DNA of 39,440 nucleotides from Granulicella sp. L60. GTDB lineage: Bacteria; Acidobacteriota; Terriglobia; Terriglobales; Acidobacteriaceae. The stretch is from NCBI RefSeq assembly GCF_009765825.1, contig NZ_LMUR01000022.1, positions 532,122-571,561 of the forward strand, written 5' to 3'. Shown here piece by piece: positions 29,731-37,909 of this stretch (positions within the stretch are counted from its first letter, which is position 1; each line of letters begins with the position of its first letter). The notes beneath the pieces are model-generated. The model saw only the letters and a list, made by a program, of their open reading frames with translations. It was not told the DNA's origin and did no database searches. Made by a program: the position numbers and the translations under genes.

Positions 29731-31647
29731 ATGGCGAAGATTATAGGAATTGACTTGGGAACGACGAACTCCTGCGTGGCCGTGATGGAAGGCGGCGAAC
29801 CGAAGGTGATCCCGAACGAAGAGGGTGGTCGTACGACACCGTCTGTCGTTGCGTTCACCAAGAGCGGGGAGCGTCTGGTTGGTCAGGTGGCCAAGCGCCA
29901 GGCGATTACGAACCCGGAGAACACGGTTTATTCGATTAAGCGCTTTATGGGCCGTCGGATGAACGAAGTCGGCGATGAGTTGAAGATGGTGCCGTATAAG
30001 GTCGTGGCGAAGGGCGACAACATCGTCGTTGTGGCACAGGGCAAGGAGTTCACTCCGCCTGAGGTATCGGCGATGATTCTGCAGAAGCTGAAGAAGGCTG
30101 CGGAAGATTATCTTGGCACGTCGGTGACCGAGGCCGTGATTACGGTTCCGGCGTACTTCAACGATGCTCAGCGGCAGGCGACGAAAGATGCCGGAAAGAT
30201 CGCTGGCCTTGAAGTGAAGCGTATTGTGAACGAGCCGACGGCGGCTGCGCTTGCGTATGGCCTGGATAAGAAAAAGGACGAGACGATTGCGGTCTATGAC
30301 TTCGGCGGCGGTACGTTCGATATCTCGATCCTCGAGGTTGGCGAAGGCGTTATCGAAGTGAAGTCGACCAATGGCGATACGCACCTTGGCGGCGACAATC
30401 TCGACCAGCGCATTGTGGATTGGTTGATCGGCGAGTTCAAGTCCGACACCGGCCTCGATCTGCATGCGAAGGGCAACGAGATGGCGCTGCAGCGTTTGAA
30501 GGATGCTGCGGAGAAGGCGAAGATTGAGCTTTCGACGGCGCAGGAGTCGGAGATCAATCTCCCCTTCATTACTGCTGATGCGAGCGGCCCAAAGCACCTT
30601 GTGCGGAATCTCACTCGTGCGAAGCTGGAGTCGTTGGTCGATGATCTGCTACAGCGGTCGATTGGGCCGTCGAAGCAGGCGATGAAGGACGCCGGTGTGG
30701 ATGCGAGCAAGATCGACGAGGTCGTTCTCGTCGGCGGTCAGACTCGTATGCCGAAGATCCAGCAGTTGGTGAAGGATCTGTTCGGCAAGGAGCCGCATAA
30801 GGGTGTGAACCCGGATGAGGTTGTGGCGATCGGTGCGGCGGTTCAGGCTGGGGTGTTGGCTGGCGAGGTGAAGGACCTGCTGCTGCTCGACGTGACTCCG
30901 CTGACATTGTCGATTGAGACGATGGGCGGTGTGGCGACGGCGATGATCAACCGGAATACGACGATTCCGACGAAGAAGACGGAGACGTTCTCGACGGCGG
31001 CGGACTCGCAGACTGAGGTTGAGGTGCATGTGCTGCAGGGCGAACGTCCAATGGCAGCGCAGAATCGGACGCTGGGCAAATTCAAGCTGGCTGGGATTCC
31101 TCCGGCTCCGCGTGGCGTACCGCAGATCGAGGTCACGTTCGACATCGACGCAAACGGCATCCTAAACGTAACGGCGAAGGACAATGCGACAGGCAAGGAT
31201 CAGAAGATTACGATCACGAGTTCGTCGGGCTTGAGCAAGGAAGAGGTTGAGCGGATGGCGAAGGATGCCGAAGCTCATGCCGCTGAGGACAAGGAGCAGC
31301 GCGATGCGGTTGAGGCTCGCAATGGGCTGGATTCGCTGGTCTACAACATCGAGAAGATGTTGAAGGACGCTGGCGATAAGGTTCAGGAGTCGGATAAGAC
31401 CGAGGTCGAGACTGCTTTGGCTGAGGCGAAGACGACACTGGCGGGATCGCCCTCTGCGTCTGAGCTGAATGCTGCCAAGGATCGTCTAACAACTGTGAGC
31501 CACAAGCTTGCAGAGGCGATGTACAAGGCTGCGGCAGCGAGCGCACCGACCGATGGTGCTACAGCTGCGGAAGGAACCACGGAAGAGCCGAAGAAGGATG
31601 AAGGCGTCATTGATGCTGAGTACGTCGATGTAGACGAAAAGAAATAA
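29731..31647 (+). CDS. dnaK: Molecular chaperone DnaK (Hsp70)
   Basis: ATP-dependent cytoplasmic chaperone working with DnaJ and GrpE. The 638-aa length is standard. Nucleotide-binding domain: IIGIDLGTTNSCVAVMEGG, VITVPAYFNDAQRQATKDAG, RIVNEPTAAALAYGLDKK, VYDFGGGTFDISILEVGEG and VLVGGQTRMPKIQQLV. Then the interdomain linker DLLLLDVTPLTLSIETMGGV and the substrate-binding domain. The C-terminus ends EGVIDAEYVDVDEKK, a variant of the usual EEVD-like tail. dnaJ is 2 kb downstream with three genes between, and grpE is absent from the window. It has its own promoter with a HAIR-like site, and a terminator follows. Confidence 0.98.
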   Translation: MAKIIGIDLGTTNSCVAVMEGGEPKVIPNEEGGRTTPSVVAFTKSGERLVGQVAKRQAITNPENTVYSIKRFMGRRMNEVGDELKMVPYKVVAKGDNIVVVAQGKEFTPPEVSAMILQKLKKAAEDYLGTSVTEAVITVPAYFNDAQRQATKDAGKIAGLEVKRIVNEPTAAALAYGLDKKKDETIAVYDFGGGTFDISILEVGEGVIEVKSTNGDTHLGGDNLDQRIVDWLIGEFKSDTGLDLHAKGNEMALQRLKDAAEKAKIELSTAQESEINLPFITADASGPKHLVRNLTRAKLESLVDDLLQRSIGPSKQAMKDAGVDASKIDEVVLVGGQTRMPKIQQLVKDLFGKEPHKGVNPDEVVAIGAAVQAGVLAGEVKDLLLLDVTPLTLSIETMGGVATAMINRNTTIPTKKTETFSTAADSQTEVEVHVLQGERPMAAQNRTLGKFKLAGIPPAPRGVPQIEVTFDIDANGILNVTAKDNATGKDQKITITSSSGLSKEEVERMAKDAEAHAAEDKEQRDAVEARNGLDSLVYNIEKMLKDAGDKVQESDKTEVETALAEAKTTLAGSPSASELNAAKDRLTTVSHKLAEAMYKAAAASAPTDGATAAEGTTEEPKKDEGVIDAEYVDVDEKK

Positions 31648-31686
31648 GTGTAATCCGTAAGGGCTGATTTGTACGTAAAGAAAGGT

Positions 31687-31722
31687 AAGGGGCGTTCCTG
31701 ATGGGGTGCCCCTTCTTTTTAT
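31687..31722 (+). terminator. Intrinsic terminator of dnaK
   Basis: AAGGGGC (31687-31693) pairs with GCCCCTT (31708-31714) around a 14-base loop, followed by CTTTTTAT. It stands 40 bp after the dnaK stop and separates dnaK from the downstream gene group. Confidence 0.8.
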
Positions 31723-31868
31723 CGGCTTGGATGAAGGCGATTGGCGTGTAGAGTGCGTCTTATCACCGGAAAGGTGTTGCGGTGGACAGGAGCAAAGAGC
31801 AGGACAGATACGCGGATGTGCTTTGGCTGGAGAACCTGGAACTCAATCGATTCTTTGGAGGCAGGGCT

Positions 31869-32039
31869 ATGACCGAGACGATGTGGAAGTGTGACCAGGT
31901 ACGAGCGGGACAGCTGTACAACCGTATGATGTTCGACACACGGGAAGAAGCAGTGAAGTTTGCGCAGCGCATGCAGCAGATGGAGCCGGATCAGATGTTT
32001 TCGATTGAGGCGATTGAGGCGCGGCAGGTGTGGAACTAG
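31869..32039 (+). CDS. Small conserved-looking protein, 56 aa, unknown function
   Basis: Starts at the ATG at 31869, preceded by GGAGG with a seven-base spacer, one of the best ribosome sites in the window. The sequence MTETMWKCDQVRAGQLYNRM continues with FDTREEAVKFAQRMQQMEPD and ends EAIEARQVWN. It has a short strand-helix-strand pattern, one Cys, and no signal peptide or membrane segment. I remember similar small proteins from acidobacteria but know no function. A longer in-frame reading from 31782 has no ribosome site. It is followed after 4 bases by the next gene, so the two are probably co-translated. Confidence 0.7.
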   Translation: MTETMWKCDQVRAGQLYNRMMFDTREEAVKFAQRMQQMEPDQMFSIEAIEARQVWN

Positions 32040-32043
32040 ACTT

Positions 32044-32670
32044 TTGACGATTAATTGGGAAGCGGTACAGGCAGTGGCGACGGTAGTTCTGGTGGTGACC
32101 AGTGCCGGCGCCATTGCTTATGCTGGGTTGCAGTTGCGGCACGAGCGGGCGTATCGGGCGGTAGAAAATCTTGAAAAGCAGTTGAGTTTCTTTCTGTCGG
32201 AGAAGTTCGTCGCGGTACGTCGCCGGTTGGCTGAGGCTCGACTGGACGAGGCGGGGTTGAAGCCGTGGACACTGGAAGATCCGCCGGTGAATGTGTTTGA
32301 GGTGCTGGACTTTTATGAGCATCTTTCGTTGCTGGTGAAGAAGGGGCATCTGGATATCTACGACGTGTGGCACACGTTTTATGAATGGGCTCAGCCGGTG
32401 TACGTAGATATGCAGCGCCTAATAGAGGATGAAGAGAGTGCGTATGCAGAGCACTATAAGGATCTACAGCGAATGATTCGGCAGATGGATGAGATCCAGA
32501 TGACGAAGATGCAGAGGCAGAAGGGCGAGCACTGGGCGCTGTGGACTCCTGAACGGATTATTGAGCATTACAGATATGAACTGGAGGCGGGCGGGCGGCC
32601 GCGACGGGTGAGGCGGCGGCACCAAACGCAGGTGACTGCAACGAGGTTGAAGGATGCCGGAGGGGAATGA
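32044..32670 (+). CDS. Single-TM protein of unknown function, DUF4760-like
   Basis: The likely start is the TTG at 32044, four bases after the preceding stop, giving 208 residues. Residues about 5-25 (WEAVQAVATVVLVVTSAGAI) form one transmembrane helix. The remaining part is a long, charged, mainly helical cytoplasmic domain: AYRAVENLEKQLSFFLSEKF, EVLDFYEHLSLLVKKGHLDI, YDVWHTFYEWAQPVYVDMQR. This layout fits the DUF4760 type, whose function is unknown. The C-terminus is very basic (GGRPRRVRRRHQTQ) and overlaps the nei start by 17 bp. Upstream in-frame codons to 31960 lie inside the previous gene and are rejected. No ATG is available near the helix, so the TTG choice is inferred. Confidence 0.65.
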   Translation: MTINWEAVQAVATVVLVVTSAGAIAYAGLQLRHERAYRAVENLEKQLSFFLSEKFVAVRRRLAEARLDEAGLKPWTLEDPPVNVFEVLDFYEHLSLLVKKGHLDIYDVWHTFYEWAQPVYVDMQRLIEDEESAYAEHYKDLQRMIRQMDEIQMTKMQRQKGEHWALWTPERIIEHYRYELEAGGRPRRVRRRHQTQVTATRLKDAGGE

Positions 32671-33556
32671 GATCCATCGATGGGCGGAGCGGCATGCAGC
32701 GGCGTTTGGCGGCCGGGCCGTGCGTGTGGATGGGCCGCAGGGACGGTTCCTGGACTCGGAGGTCATTGACGGCAGGAAGCTGCTGCGGGTGATGGCTGTA
32801 GGGAAGCATCTTGGATACGACTTCGGGAAGGACCGGATTCTTCATGTCCACCTCGGGCTGCAAGGAGACTTCACGGAGGGTTCGGGTCCGCTGCCTGCGG
32901 TGCGCGGTGCGTTGAGGCTGCGGATGTGGAATGAGGCGGCGGTGAAGAGGCCGGTAGTTCCTGGTGTGAGCAAACGGCATGCGTGGTACTCGGAGGATGA
33001 TGGAACGGGCCATATTGCGCCGGAGAGTGTAGCTTGGGTCGAGCTGCGTGGGCCGATGGATTGCTCAGTGTACACGCAGGAGATGTGGGAGACGCTGCTG
33101 AAGCGGTTGGGGCCGGATCCGCTGAATGGTGATGGGCCGGAGAAGATGATTGCACGTGTCGGGAAGAGTAAGAAGGCGATCGGCGCGCTGCTGATGGATC
33201 AGGAGATCTCGGCGGGGATTGGGAACATCTATCGCGCGGAGCTGCTGTACCGAGCGCGGCAGAGTCCGTTTACGCCGGGGAATCAGATAGCGGAGACGAC
33301 GCTGCGGTCGATATGGAAGGAGGCGGGCGTGTTGATGAAGGCGGGAATGGTGGATCGGCGGATTGTGACGACGAAGCCGAAGGATCGACCGCACAAGACG
33401 GGACAGGCGCTGAAGGAGGAGGCTCACTATGTGTATCGGCGGCAGGGAAGACCGTGCTTTGTGTGTGGGACGAAGGTACTGACTGAGGTGATGGCGGGAC
33501 GGAACCTGTTCTGGTGTCCGGTCTGCCAGGCGGAAGCTAAGCGGGAAGAGAATTAG
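32654..33556 (+). CDS. nei: Fpg/Nei family DNA glycosylase (endonuclease VIII, mycobacterial Nei1-like)
   Basis: Base-excision repair enzyme that removes oxidised bases and cleaves the abasic site by beta/delta elimination. The 300-aa protein starts MPEGNEIHRWAERHA, with the Schiff-base nucleophile Pro2 and catalytic Glu3. VGKHLGYDFGKDRILHVHLG follows (the conserved Lys of the GKHL segment). The helix-two-turn-helix is around LLMDQEISAGIGNIYRAELL. A C-terminal zinc finger (CFVC and CPVC, about residues 267-290) has the intercalating Arg in AGRN. The opening and the PQGRF segment recall Nei1 of mycobacteria rather than E. coli Nei. The start overlaps the preceding gene by 17 bp, and dnaJ follows 60 bp later. 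Confidence 0.9.
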   Translation: MPEGNEIHRWAERHAAAFGGRAVRVDGPQGRFLDSEVIDGRKLLRVMAVGKHLGYDFGKDRILHVHLGLQGDFTEGSGPLPAVRGALRLRMWNEAAVKRPVVPGVSKRHAWYSEDDGTGHIAPESVAWVELRGPMDCSVYTQEMWETLLKRLGPDPLNGDGPEKMIARVGKSKKAIGALLMDQEISAGIGNIYRAELLYRARQSPFTPGNQIAETTLRSIWKEAGVLMKAGMVDRRIVTTKPKDRPHKTGQALKEEAHYVYRRQGRPCFVCGTKVLTEVMAGRNLFWCPVCQAEAKREEN

Positions 33557-33616
33557 ACGGTTGCAGCGGGATTCAGAGTGCGGACGAGCCGCGCTGTTGC
33601 AGAATGGATGAAGACT

Positions 33617-34858
33617 ATGGCTACGACACAGACGAAAGACTATTACGGCACGCTTGGCGTGAAGAAGACGGCGACGACGGAGGAGATTCGCAAGGCCTTC
33701 CGGAAGGCTGCGCGAAAGTATCATCCGGATGTGAATCCGAACGACAAGAAGGCTGAGGAGAAGTTCAAGGAGATCTCCGAGGCGAACGATGTTTTGAGCG
33801 ACGATAAGAAGCGGAAGATCTACGACCAGCTTGGTTTTTATTCTGACAACATCGATCCGGCTGCGGCGGAGGCTGCGGCGCGTGGTGGATATGGTGGGCA
33901 GGCGGCTGGTTATGATGGTCCGCAGAGTCGCGGAAGCGGAGGGCAGGAGGTTCCGTTTGACTTTGGAGGGTTCGATTTTTCGGACTTCCAGGCGGGACGG
34001 GGTGCTCAGCAGGAGTCGGCGGGTGGTTTCGGCGGAAGCTTCAAGGACATCTTCAGCGGGATGTTTACGGGCGGCGGGCAGAAGGGCTCGCGCGGGCCTC
34101 AGCCGGGGACGGACCTGGAGTACCAGGTGAGCGTGGACTTCTGGACGGCGGTGCGGGGCGGTGTGACGCGGCTGGAGATTCAGAGGCAGGAGGTTTGTCC
34201 AACGTGTAAGGGCAAGTCGACGACGGGCGGGAGCATCGAGTGTCCGGAGTGTCATGGATCGGGGCAGGTGACGCAGATGGGTGGGCGGATGAAGTTCAAC
34301 ATCCAGTGCCCGCGTTGCGGCGGTTCGGGGAAGGTGCAGAACTCGTGCCCGACGTGCGATGGCGAGGGCGTGGTGGTGAAGAAGGAGCAGCTGGAGTTCC
34401 GCATTAAACCCGGAACGCGCGACGGGCAGAGGATTCGGCTGGCGGGTAAAGGAAACGCCGGGACGAACGGCGGAGCGGCAGGCGACCTGTTTCTGATCAT
34501 CAAGGCTGGAACGAATCCGGTGTTCACGCGGACGGGCGATGATATTTATGTAACCGTTCCGGTTACGATGACCGAGGCGGCGCTGGGGGCGAAGATCGAT
34601 GTGCCTACGATCGATACGCACGAGGGCGGCGGACGGACGCAGTTGAAGATTCCGCCGGGGACGCAGACGGGGCAGAAGCTTCGGCTGCGCGAGAAGGGCG
34701 TGCCTTCAGCGGCGAAGGAGGGTGCACGCGGGGACCAGATCGTGGAGGTGAAGATCGTGGTGCCCAAGGTGCAGGATGAGCGGAGCAAGGAGATCCTGCG
34801 GGAGCTGGCGAAGCTGAATCCGGAGGATCCGCGGGAGGCTTTGTTCACCGGGGTTTAG
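33617..34858 (+). CDS. dnaJ: Chaperone protein DnaJ (type I Hsp40)
   Basis: Co-chaperone that delivers substrates to DnaK and stimulates its ATPase. From the ATG at 33617 it has 413 residues. The J domain (residues about 8-72) contains HPD at 36-38. A Gly/Phe-rich segment (about 80-150) follows. Four zinc-finger repeats begin CPTCKG, CPECHG, CPRCGG and CPTCDG. The C-terminal peptide-binding and dimerisation domains contain PGTRDGQRIRLAGKG and IPPGTQTGQKLRLREKG. The first finger motif has CKGKS in place of CxGxG, a small departure. An in-frame GTG at 33578 and an ATG at 33608 are alternative starts outside the J-domain homology. The terminator at 35053-35083 lies within repeat copy B. Confidence 0.96.
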   Translation: MATTQTKDYYGTLGVKKTATTEEIRKAFRKAARKYHPDVNPNDKKAEEKFKEISEANDVLSDDKKRKIYDQLGFYSDNIDPAAAEAAARGGYGGQAAGYDGPQSRGSGGQEVPFDFGGFDFSDFQAGRGAQQESAGGFGGSFKDIFSGMFTGGGQKGSRGPQPGTDLEYQVSVDFWTAVRGGVTRLEIQRQEVCPTCKGKSTTGGSIECPECHGSGQVTQMGGRMKFNIQCPRCGGSGKVQNSCPTCDGEGVVVKKEQLEFRIKPGTRDGQRIRLAGKGNAGTNGGAAGDLFLIIKAGTNPVFTRTGDDIYVTVPVTMTEAALGAKIDVPTIDTHEGGGRTQLKIPPGTQTGQKLRLREKGVPSAAKEGARGDQIVEVKIVVPKVQDERSKEILRELAKLNPEDPREALFTGV

Positions 34859-34910
34859 GTTTGGTGATGATTGTTCGGCTTTTCCGTTGTCGTCTTCTCC
34901 ATGAGGCTCT

Positions 34911-35118
34911 GGGGGTACCCCTCCCCCTGGGGGGGTGGGTATGGCTAAGTCTTTTGGTTGTGTGACTTACGTTTTTTGCTCTTTGTAAAATACTCATTTC
35001 AGATGGGTTGCGGGTAAATATTTCTTTCTAAATGGGTTAGGTGGTTAATAGGAAAGCCCCGGCGTTTGCCGGGGCTTTTTTATCTCTATATCCAGTATAG
35101 CGGTTGGGGGATAACTAG
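34911..35118 (+). repeat. Composite intergenic repeat, copy B
   Basis: Same module order as copy A (28721-28930): a G/C-run palindrome (TACCCC at 34916 to GGGTA at about 34941); TAAGTCTT; a 35-bp block at 34984-35018 ending TTGCGGGTAAA; a terminator hairpin; then CTATATCCAGTATAGCGG continuing TTGGGGGATAACTA. It forms the first part of the 867-bp gap between dnaJ and the next gene. The hairpin sequences in the two copies are unrelated, while the flanking modules are conserved. Confidence 0.75.
35053..35083 (+). terminator. Intrinsic terminator of dnaJ
   Basis: AAAGCCCCGGC (35053-35063), loop GTTT, GCCGGGGCTTT (35068-35078), then TTTAT: an 11-bp perfect stem with a T-tract. It is the strongest plus-strand terminator in the window and lies 195 bp after the dnaJ stop. 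Confidence 0.9.
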
Positions 35119-35194
35119 TGCGTCACGCGAATGTTCGCGTTTGGCGCGGGTTTTGGTGGGTTTGGGGGTTGACAGGTTTTGGGCGGGTTGAAGA

Positions 35195-35670
35195 GGACAG
35201 GCAACGGCAAAGGCAATATTTTGTCGCTTCGGCTTCGCCTTTCGCTCCGGCCTTCGGCAGAGTGGAGACCGCTTTGCGGCGGGGTTTAGACGCGAGGCTG
35301 AAGCCTCGCTGTACCTAGCTGCAACGGCAGAAGCAGATCCCTGCGGGATGACAAACAAAAGGACAGGCAACGGCAAGAGCAACTGCAACCGCAACCGCAG
35401 ATCCCCTGCGGGGATGACAAACAAAAGGACAGGCAACGGCAACGGCAAGAGCAAAGGCAGAAGCAGATCCCTGCGGGATGACAAACAAAGGGACAGGCAA
35501 CGGCAAGAGCAACTTCAACCGCAACCGCAACCGCAAGAGCAACTGCAATCGCAAACGCAGATCCCCTGCGGGGATGACAAACAAAAGGACAGGCAACCGC
35601 AACGGCAAGAGCAACGGCAACCGCAGATCTCCGCGGGGATGACTAGCAAAAGGACAGAACAGCGCAGGGG
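35195..35670 (+). repeat. Tandem array of GCAACG-type hexamers with a hairpin module
   Basis: Units begin GGACAGGCAACGGCAA, continue with a variable number of hexamers (GCAAGA, GCAACT, GCAACC, GCAACG) and end with a hairpin plus GATGACAAACAAAA. Complete units are 35361-35426 (66 bp), 35427-35490 (64), 35491-35586 (96) and 35587-35651 (65), with a partial one after. The 96-bp unit has about five extra hexamers. Hairpins alternate between ATCCC-TGC-GGGAT and ATCCCC-TGC-GGGGAT, so both arms change together. A first unit starting at 35195 is interrupted by about 95 bp of other repeat-like sequence, including GCGAGGCT-GA-AGCCTCGC (35292-35309). Non-coding in my view. Confidence 0.85.
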
Positions 35671-35725
35671 TGGAATAAGTTGCTTCCCTAATTTGTTTCG
35701 GCTGCTTAGACTGGCTGGTGCGCTC

Positions 35726-37774
35726 ATGCTCCCATTCAAAGTGAAATCTCGCCGCTCTCTGGTCGTCGTTGGTGTGTTGTTTTTTGTCGGTGTTATCGCG
35801 CTGCAACTTACGTTGATGGCGCGGGCGAACTCCTGCACGTGGGACGAGGCCGACCATACCTATGCTGGATATATGCAGTGGAAGCATGGAGACTTTGGAC
35901 TGAACGCCGAACATCCGCCGCTGCTGAAGTTTCTGGCTACGGCTCCGCTGTTGGATATGCCGCTGAAGATGCCTGTTTTGCAGGATCGTCTTTACCGGTT
36001 GCAGGAGGTGAATGGAGGGAGGGACTTTCTCTTTCAGAACGACGCGAACACGATGTTGTTCCGCGTGCGCATGGCGGCTTCGGTGCTTACGCTGCTGCTG
36101 GCTGTGCTGGTCTTTCTTGTGGCGCAAGAGATGTTTGGAACGGGGGCGGGATTCGTTGCGCTTGGTCTGATTTGCTTCGATCCGACGTTGCTTGGGCACT
36201 CCGCGCTGGTGACTACGGATGCGGGGCAGGCGTGTTTTATGCTTTGGGCGATCTACGCTTTTTATCGTTATATGAAGGCGCCGACGGTGTGGAGGTTGGT
36301 TACGGTGGGGTTGGTGGTGGGGCTTGCGCTGGCGACGAAACACAGTGCGGTGCTGCTCTTTCCGATGCTGCTGTTGCTGGGTGGGATGGAGTTTGTCTGG
36401 CGGAGGAAGTTCTCGGCTGGACTCTCGAATGGGCGTTCGGATGTTTCGTCGGGTGAGGTGGTTTCATCGGGTGGGTATGCTTCGCGTCTTGGCTTGGCGT
36501 TTCTTGTGATCTGCGCGATCTCGATCACTGTGCTGTGGTCTTCGTATGGCTTCCGCTTTGCTGCGCGTGGAGGGGGGCTGCATCTCAACCCTACGATGGC
36601 GGGGCAGCTTCATCGGGTTCCGAGTCCGTTTGAGGCGGAGGTGCTGGCTGCGTTTGCGAGAGGTCATCTGCTTCCTGAGTCGTATATCTATGGCTTCGGC
36701 CACGTTCTGTTCGAGTCGAGGGCGTTTCATAGCTTTCTGCTGGGCACGGTCTATCCTCATCCGGTCTGGTTCTACTTTCCGATTGCGATGCTGATCAAGT
36801 CGACGCTGACGTTTTTGATTCTGCTTGGTGTGGGTGTCTGGGCGGTGGCGACGGGGCGCTTTCGATGCTGGCGCGAGATTCTTTATCTGGTCGTTCCTGC
36901 CGGGGTTTATATGGCGTTCGCGATGGCGGGCGGGATGAACATTGGGGTTCGGCATGTTCTTCCTGTCTACGTGTTCCTGTCGGTTGCGATTGCGGGTGCG
37001 GTGTGGAAGTTGATTCAGGGGAATCGGCGCTGGTTGTATGCCGTGGTGTTGCTGCTGGTGTTTCAGGCGGTGTCGGTGCTGCATGCGTTTCCTGCGTATG
37101 TGTCGTATGCGAATGAGGCGTTTGGAGGTCCGGCGAATGTGCACAGGTATCTGAGCGACTCGAGCGCTGACTGGGGGCAGCAGATGAAGTCGGTGAAGCG
37201 ATATTTGGATGAGCGCGGGATCAAGAACTGCTGGTTTGCTTACTTCGGCGAGGGCGTGGCGGAGTATAGCTACTACGGGATTCCGTGCAAGCCGCTGATT
37301 ACTGCTGACTCGCTTTACTTTGATGAACCGCACGATGTTCCTGCGGCGATCGATGGGCCGGTGCTGATCAGCGCGGGTGCTCTTTCGGGGTTCGAGTTTG
37401 GGCCGGGGGCGTTGAATGCGTATGGGCAGTTCAAGGAGCTGAAGCCGACGGCGGATATCGACTTTGGGGTGTTTGTGTATGAGGGCCACTTCGAGATTCC
37501 GCTTGCTTCGGCGCTGAGCCATGTGCAGAAGGCGGGGCTGCTGCTTCGTGCGAAGGATGTGGCGGGTGGTCTGTCGGAGGCGCAGCAGGCGGAGTCGCTG
37601 GCGCCGGAGTCGGCGAGGGTGAACATGATGATGGGGCAGGCGCTGGATGCGAATGGAAGGCGGGACGAGGCGCGGCCTTACTACGAGAAGGCGCTTAGGT
37701 TGGCGAAGACGGTGGAGCCTAAGTTTCAGGTCTCGTATGTTGCTGGGTTGGAGGAGCGGCTGGGGGCGAGGTAG
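35726..37774 (+). CDS. Membrane glycosyltransferase, GT39/ArnT-like (GT-C fold), with a C-terminal TPR-like tail
   Basis: A 682-aa polytopic protein with about 10-12 transmembrane helices, starting MLPFKVKSRRSLVVVGVLFF. The first periplasmic loop, ANSCTWDEADHTYAGYMQWK, has the Asp-Glu pair expected for polyprenyl-phosphate-sugar-dependent GT-C enzymes, followed by NAEHPPLLKFLATAPLL. A later SNIGVRH-like segment is GGMNIGVRHVLPVYVFLSVA. The C-terminal 200 residues are soluble, with a YLSDSSADWGQQMKSVKRYL segment and a TPR-like helix pair at the end (VNMMMGQALDANGRRDEARP). The acceptor is unknown, and protein or lipid glycosylation is possible. The ATG at 35726 is chosen: the frame stays open to 35348 through the repeat array, but that extension is repeat DNA. 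Confidence 0.8.
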   Translation: MLPFKVKSRRSLVVVGVLFFVGVIALQLTLMARANSCTWDEADHTYAGYMQWKHGDFGLNAEHPPLLKFLATAPLLDMPLKMPVLQDRLYRLQEVNGGRDFLFQNDANTMLFRVRMAASVLTLLLAVLVFLVAQEMFGTGAGFVALGLICFDPTLLGHSALVTTDAGQACFMLWAIYAFYRYMKAPTVWRLVTVGLVVGLALATKHSAVLLFPMLLLLGGMEFVWRRKFSAGLSNGRSDVSSGEVVSSGGYASRLGLAFLVICAISITVLWSSYGFRFAARGGGLHLNPTMAGQLHRVPSPFEAEVLAAFARGHLLPESYIYGFGHVLFESRAFHSFLLGTVYPHPVWFYFPIAMLIKSTLTFLILLGVGVWAVATGRFRCWREILYLVVPAGVYMAFAMAGGMNIGVRHVLPVYVFLSVAIAGAVWKLIQGNRRWLYAVVLLLVFQAVSVLHAFPAYVSYANEAFGGPANVHRYLSDSSADWGQQMKSVKRYLDERGIKNCWFAYFGEGVAEYSYYGIPCKPLITADSLYFDEPHDVPAAIDGPVLISAGALSGFEFGPGALNAYGQFKELKPTADIDFGVFVYEGHFEIPLASALSHVQKAGLLLRAKDVAGGLSEAQQAESLAPESARVNMMMGQALDANGRRDEARPYYEKALRLAKTVEPKFQVSYVAGLEERLGAR

Positions 37775-37909
37775 GGATTTTTGCGGGTGCTCCGATTTGC
37801 GGGTGGGGTTGTATAGGATGTGCTCAGCAAGGGGATTGTTTGGCGTTGGGATGGCGGGAGGCGCTAGACTTTCGGTAGGCGCGTTTGTTTTGGCAAGAGG
37901 GCTTGGACT

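Noticed and set aside
33065..34621. Long minus-strand ORF opposite nei and dnaJ, and a similar one at 36464-38230
   Set aside because: Arg/His/Leu-rich antisense shadows of conserved plus-strand genes.
35195..35670. Possible CRISPR array
   Set aside because: Units are contiguous, with no unique spacers, variable in length through hexamer number, and no cas genes are present.
13290..36000. Replication origin suggested by the change from C-rich to G-rich plus strand
   Set aside because: The change is not monotonic, no DnaA-box cluster or dnaA/dnaN/gyrB genes are present, and gene-level skew explains most of it.
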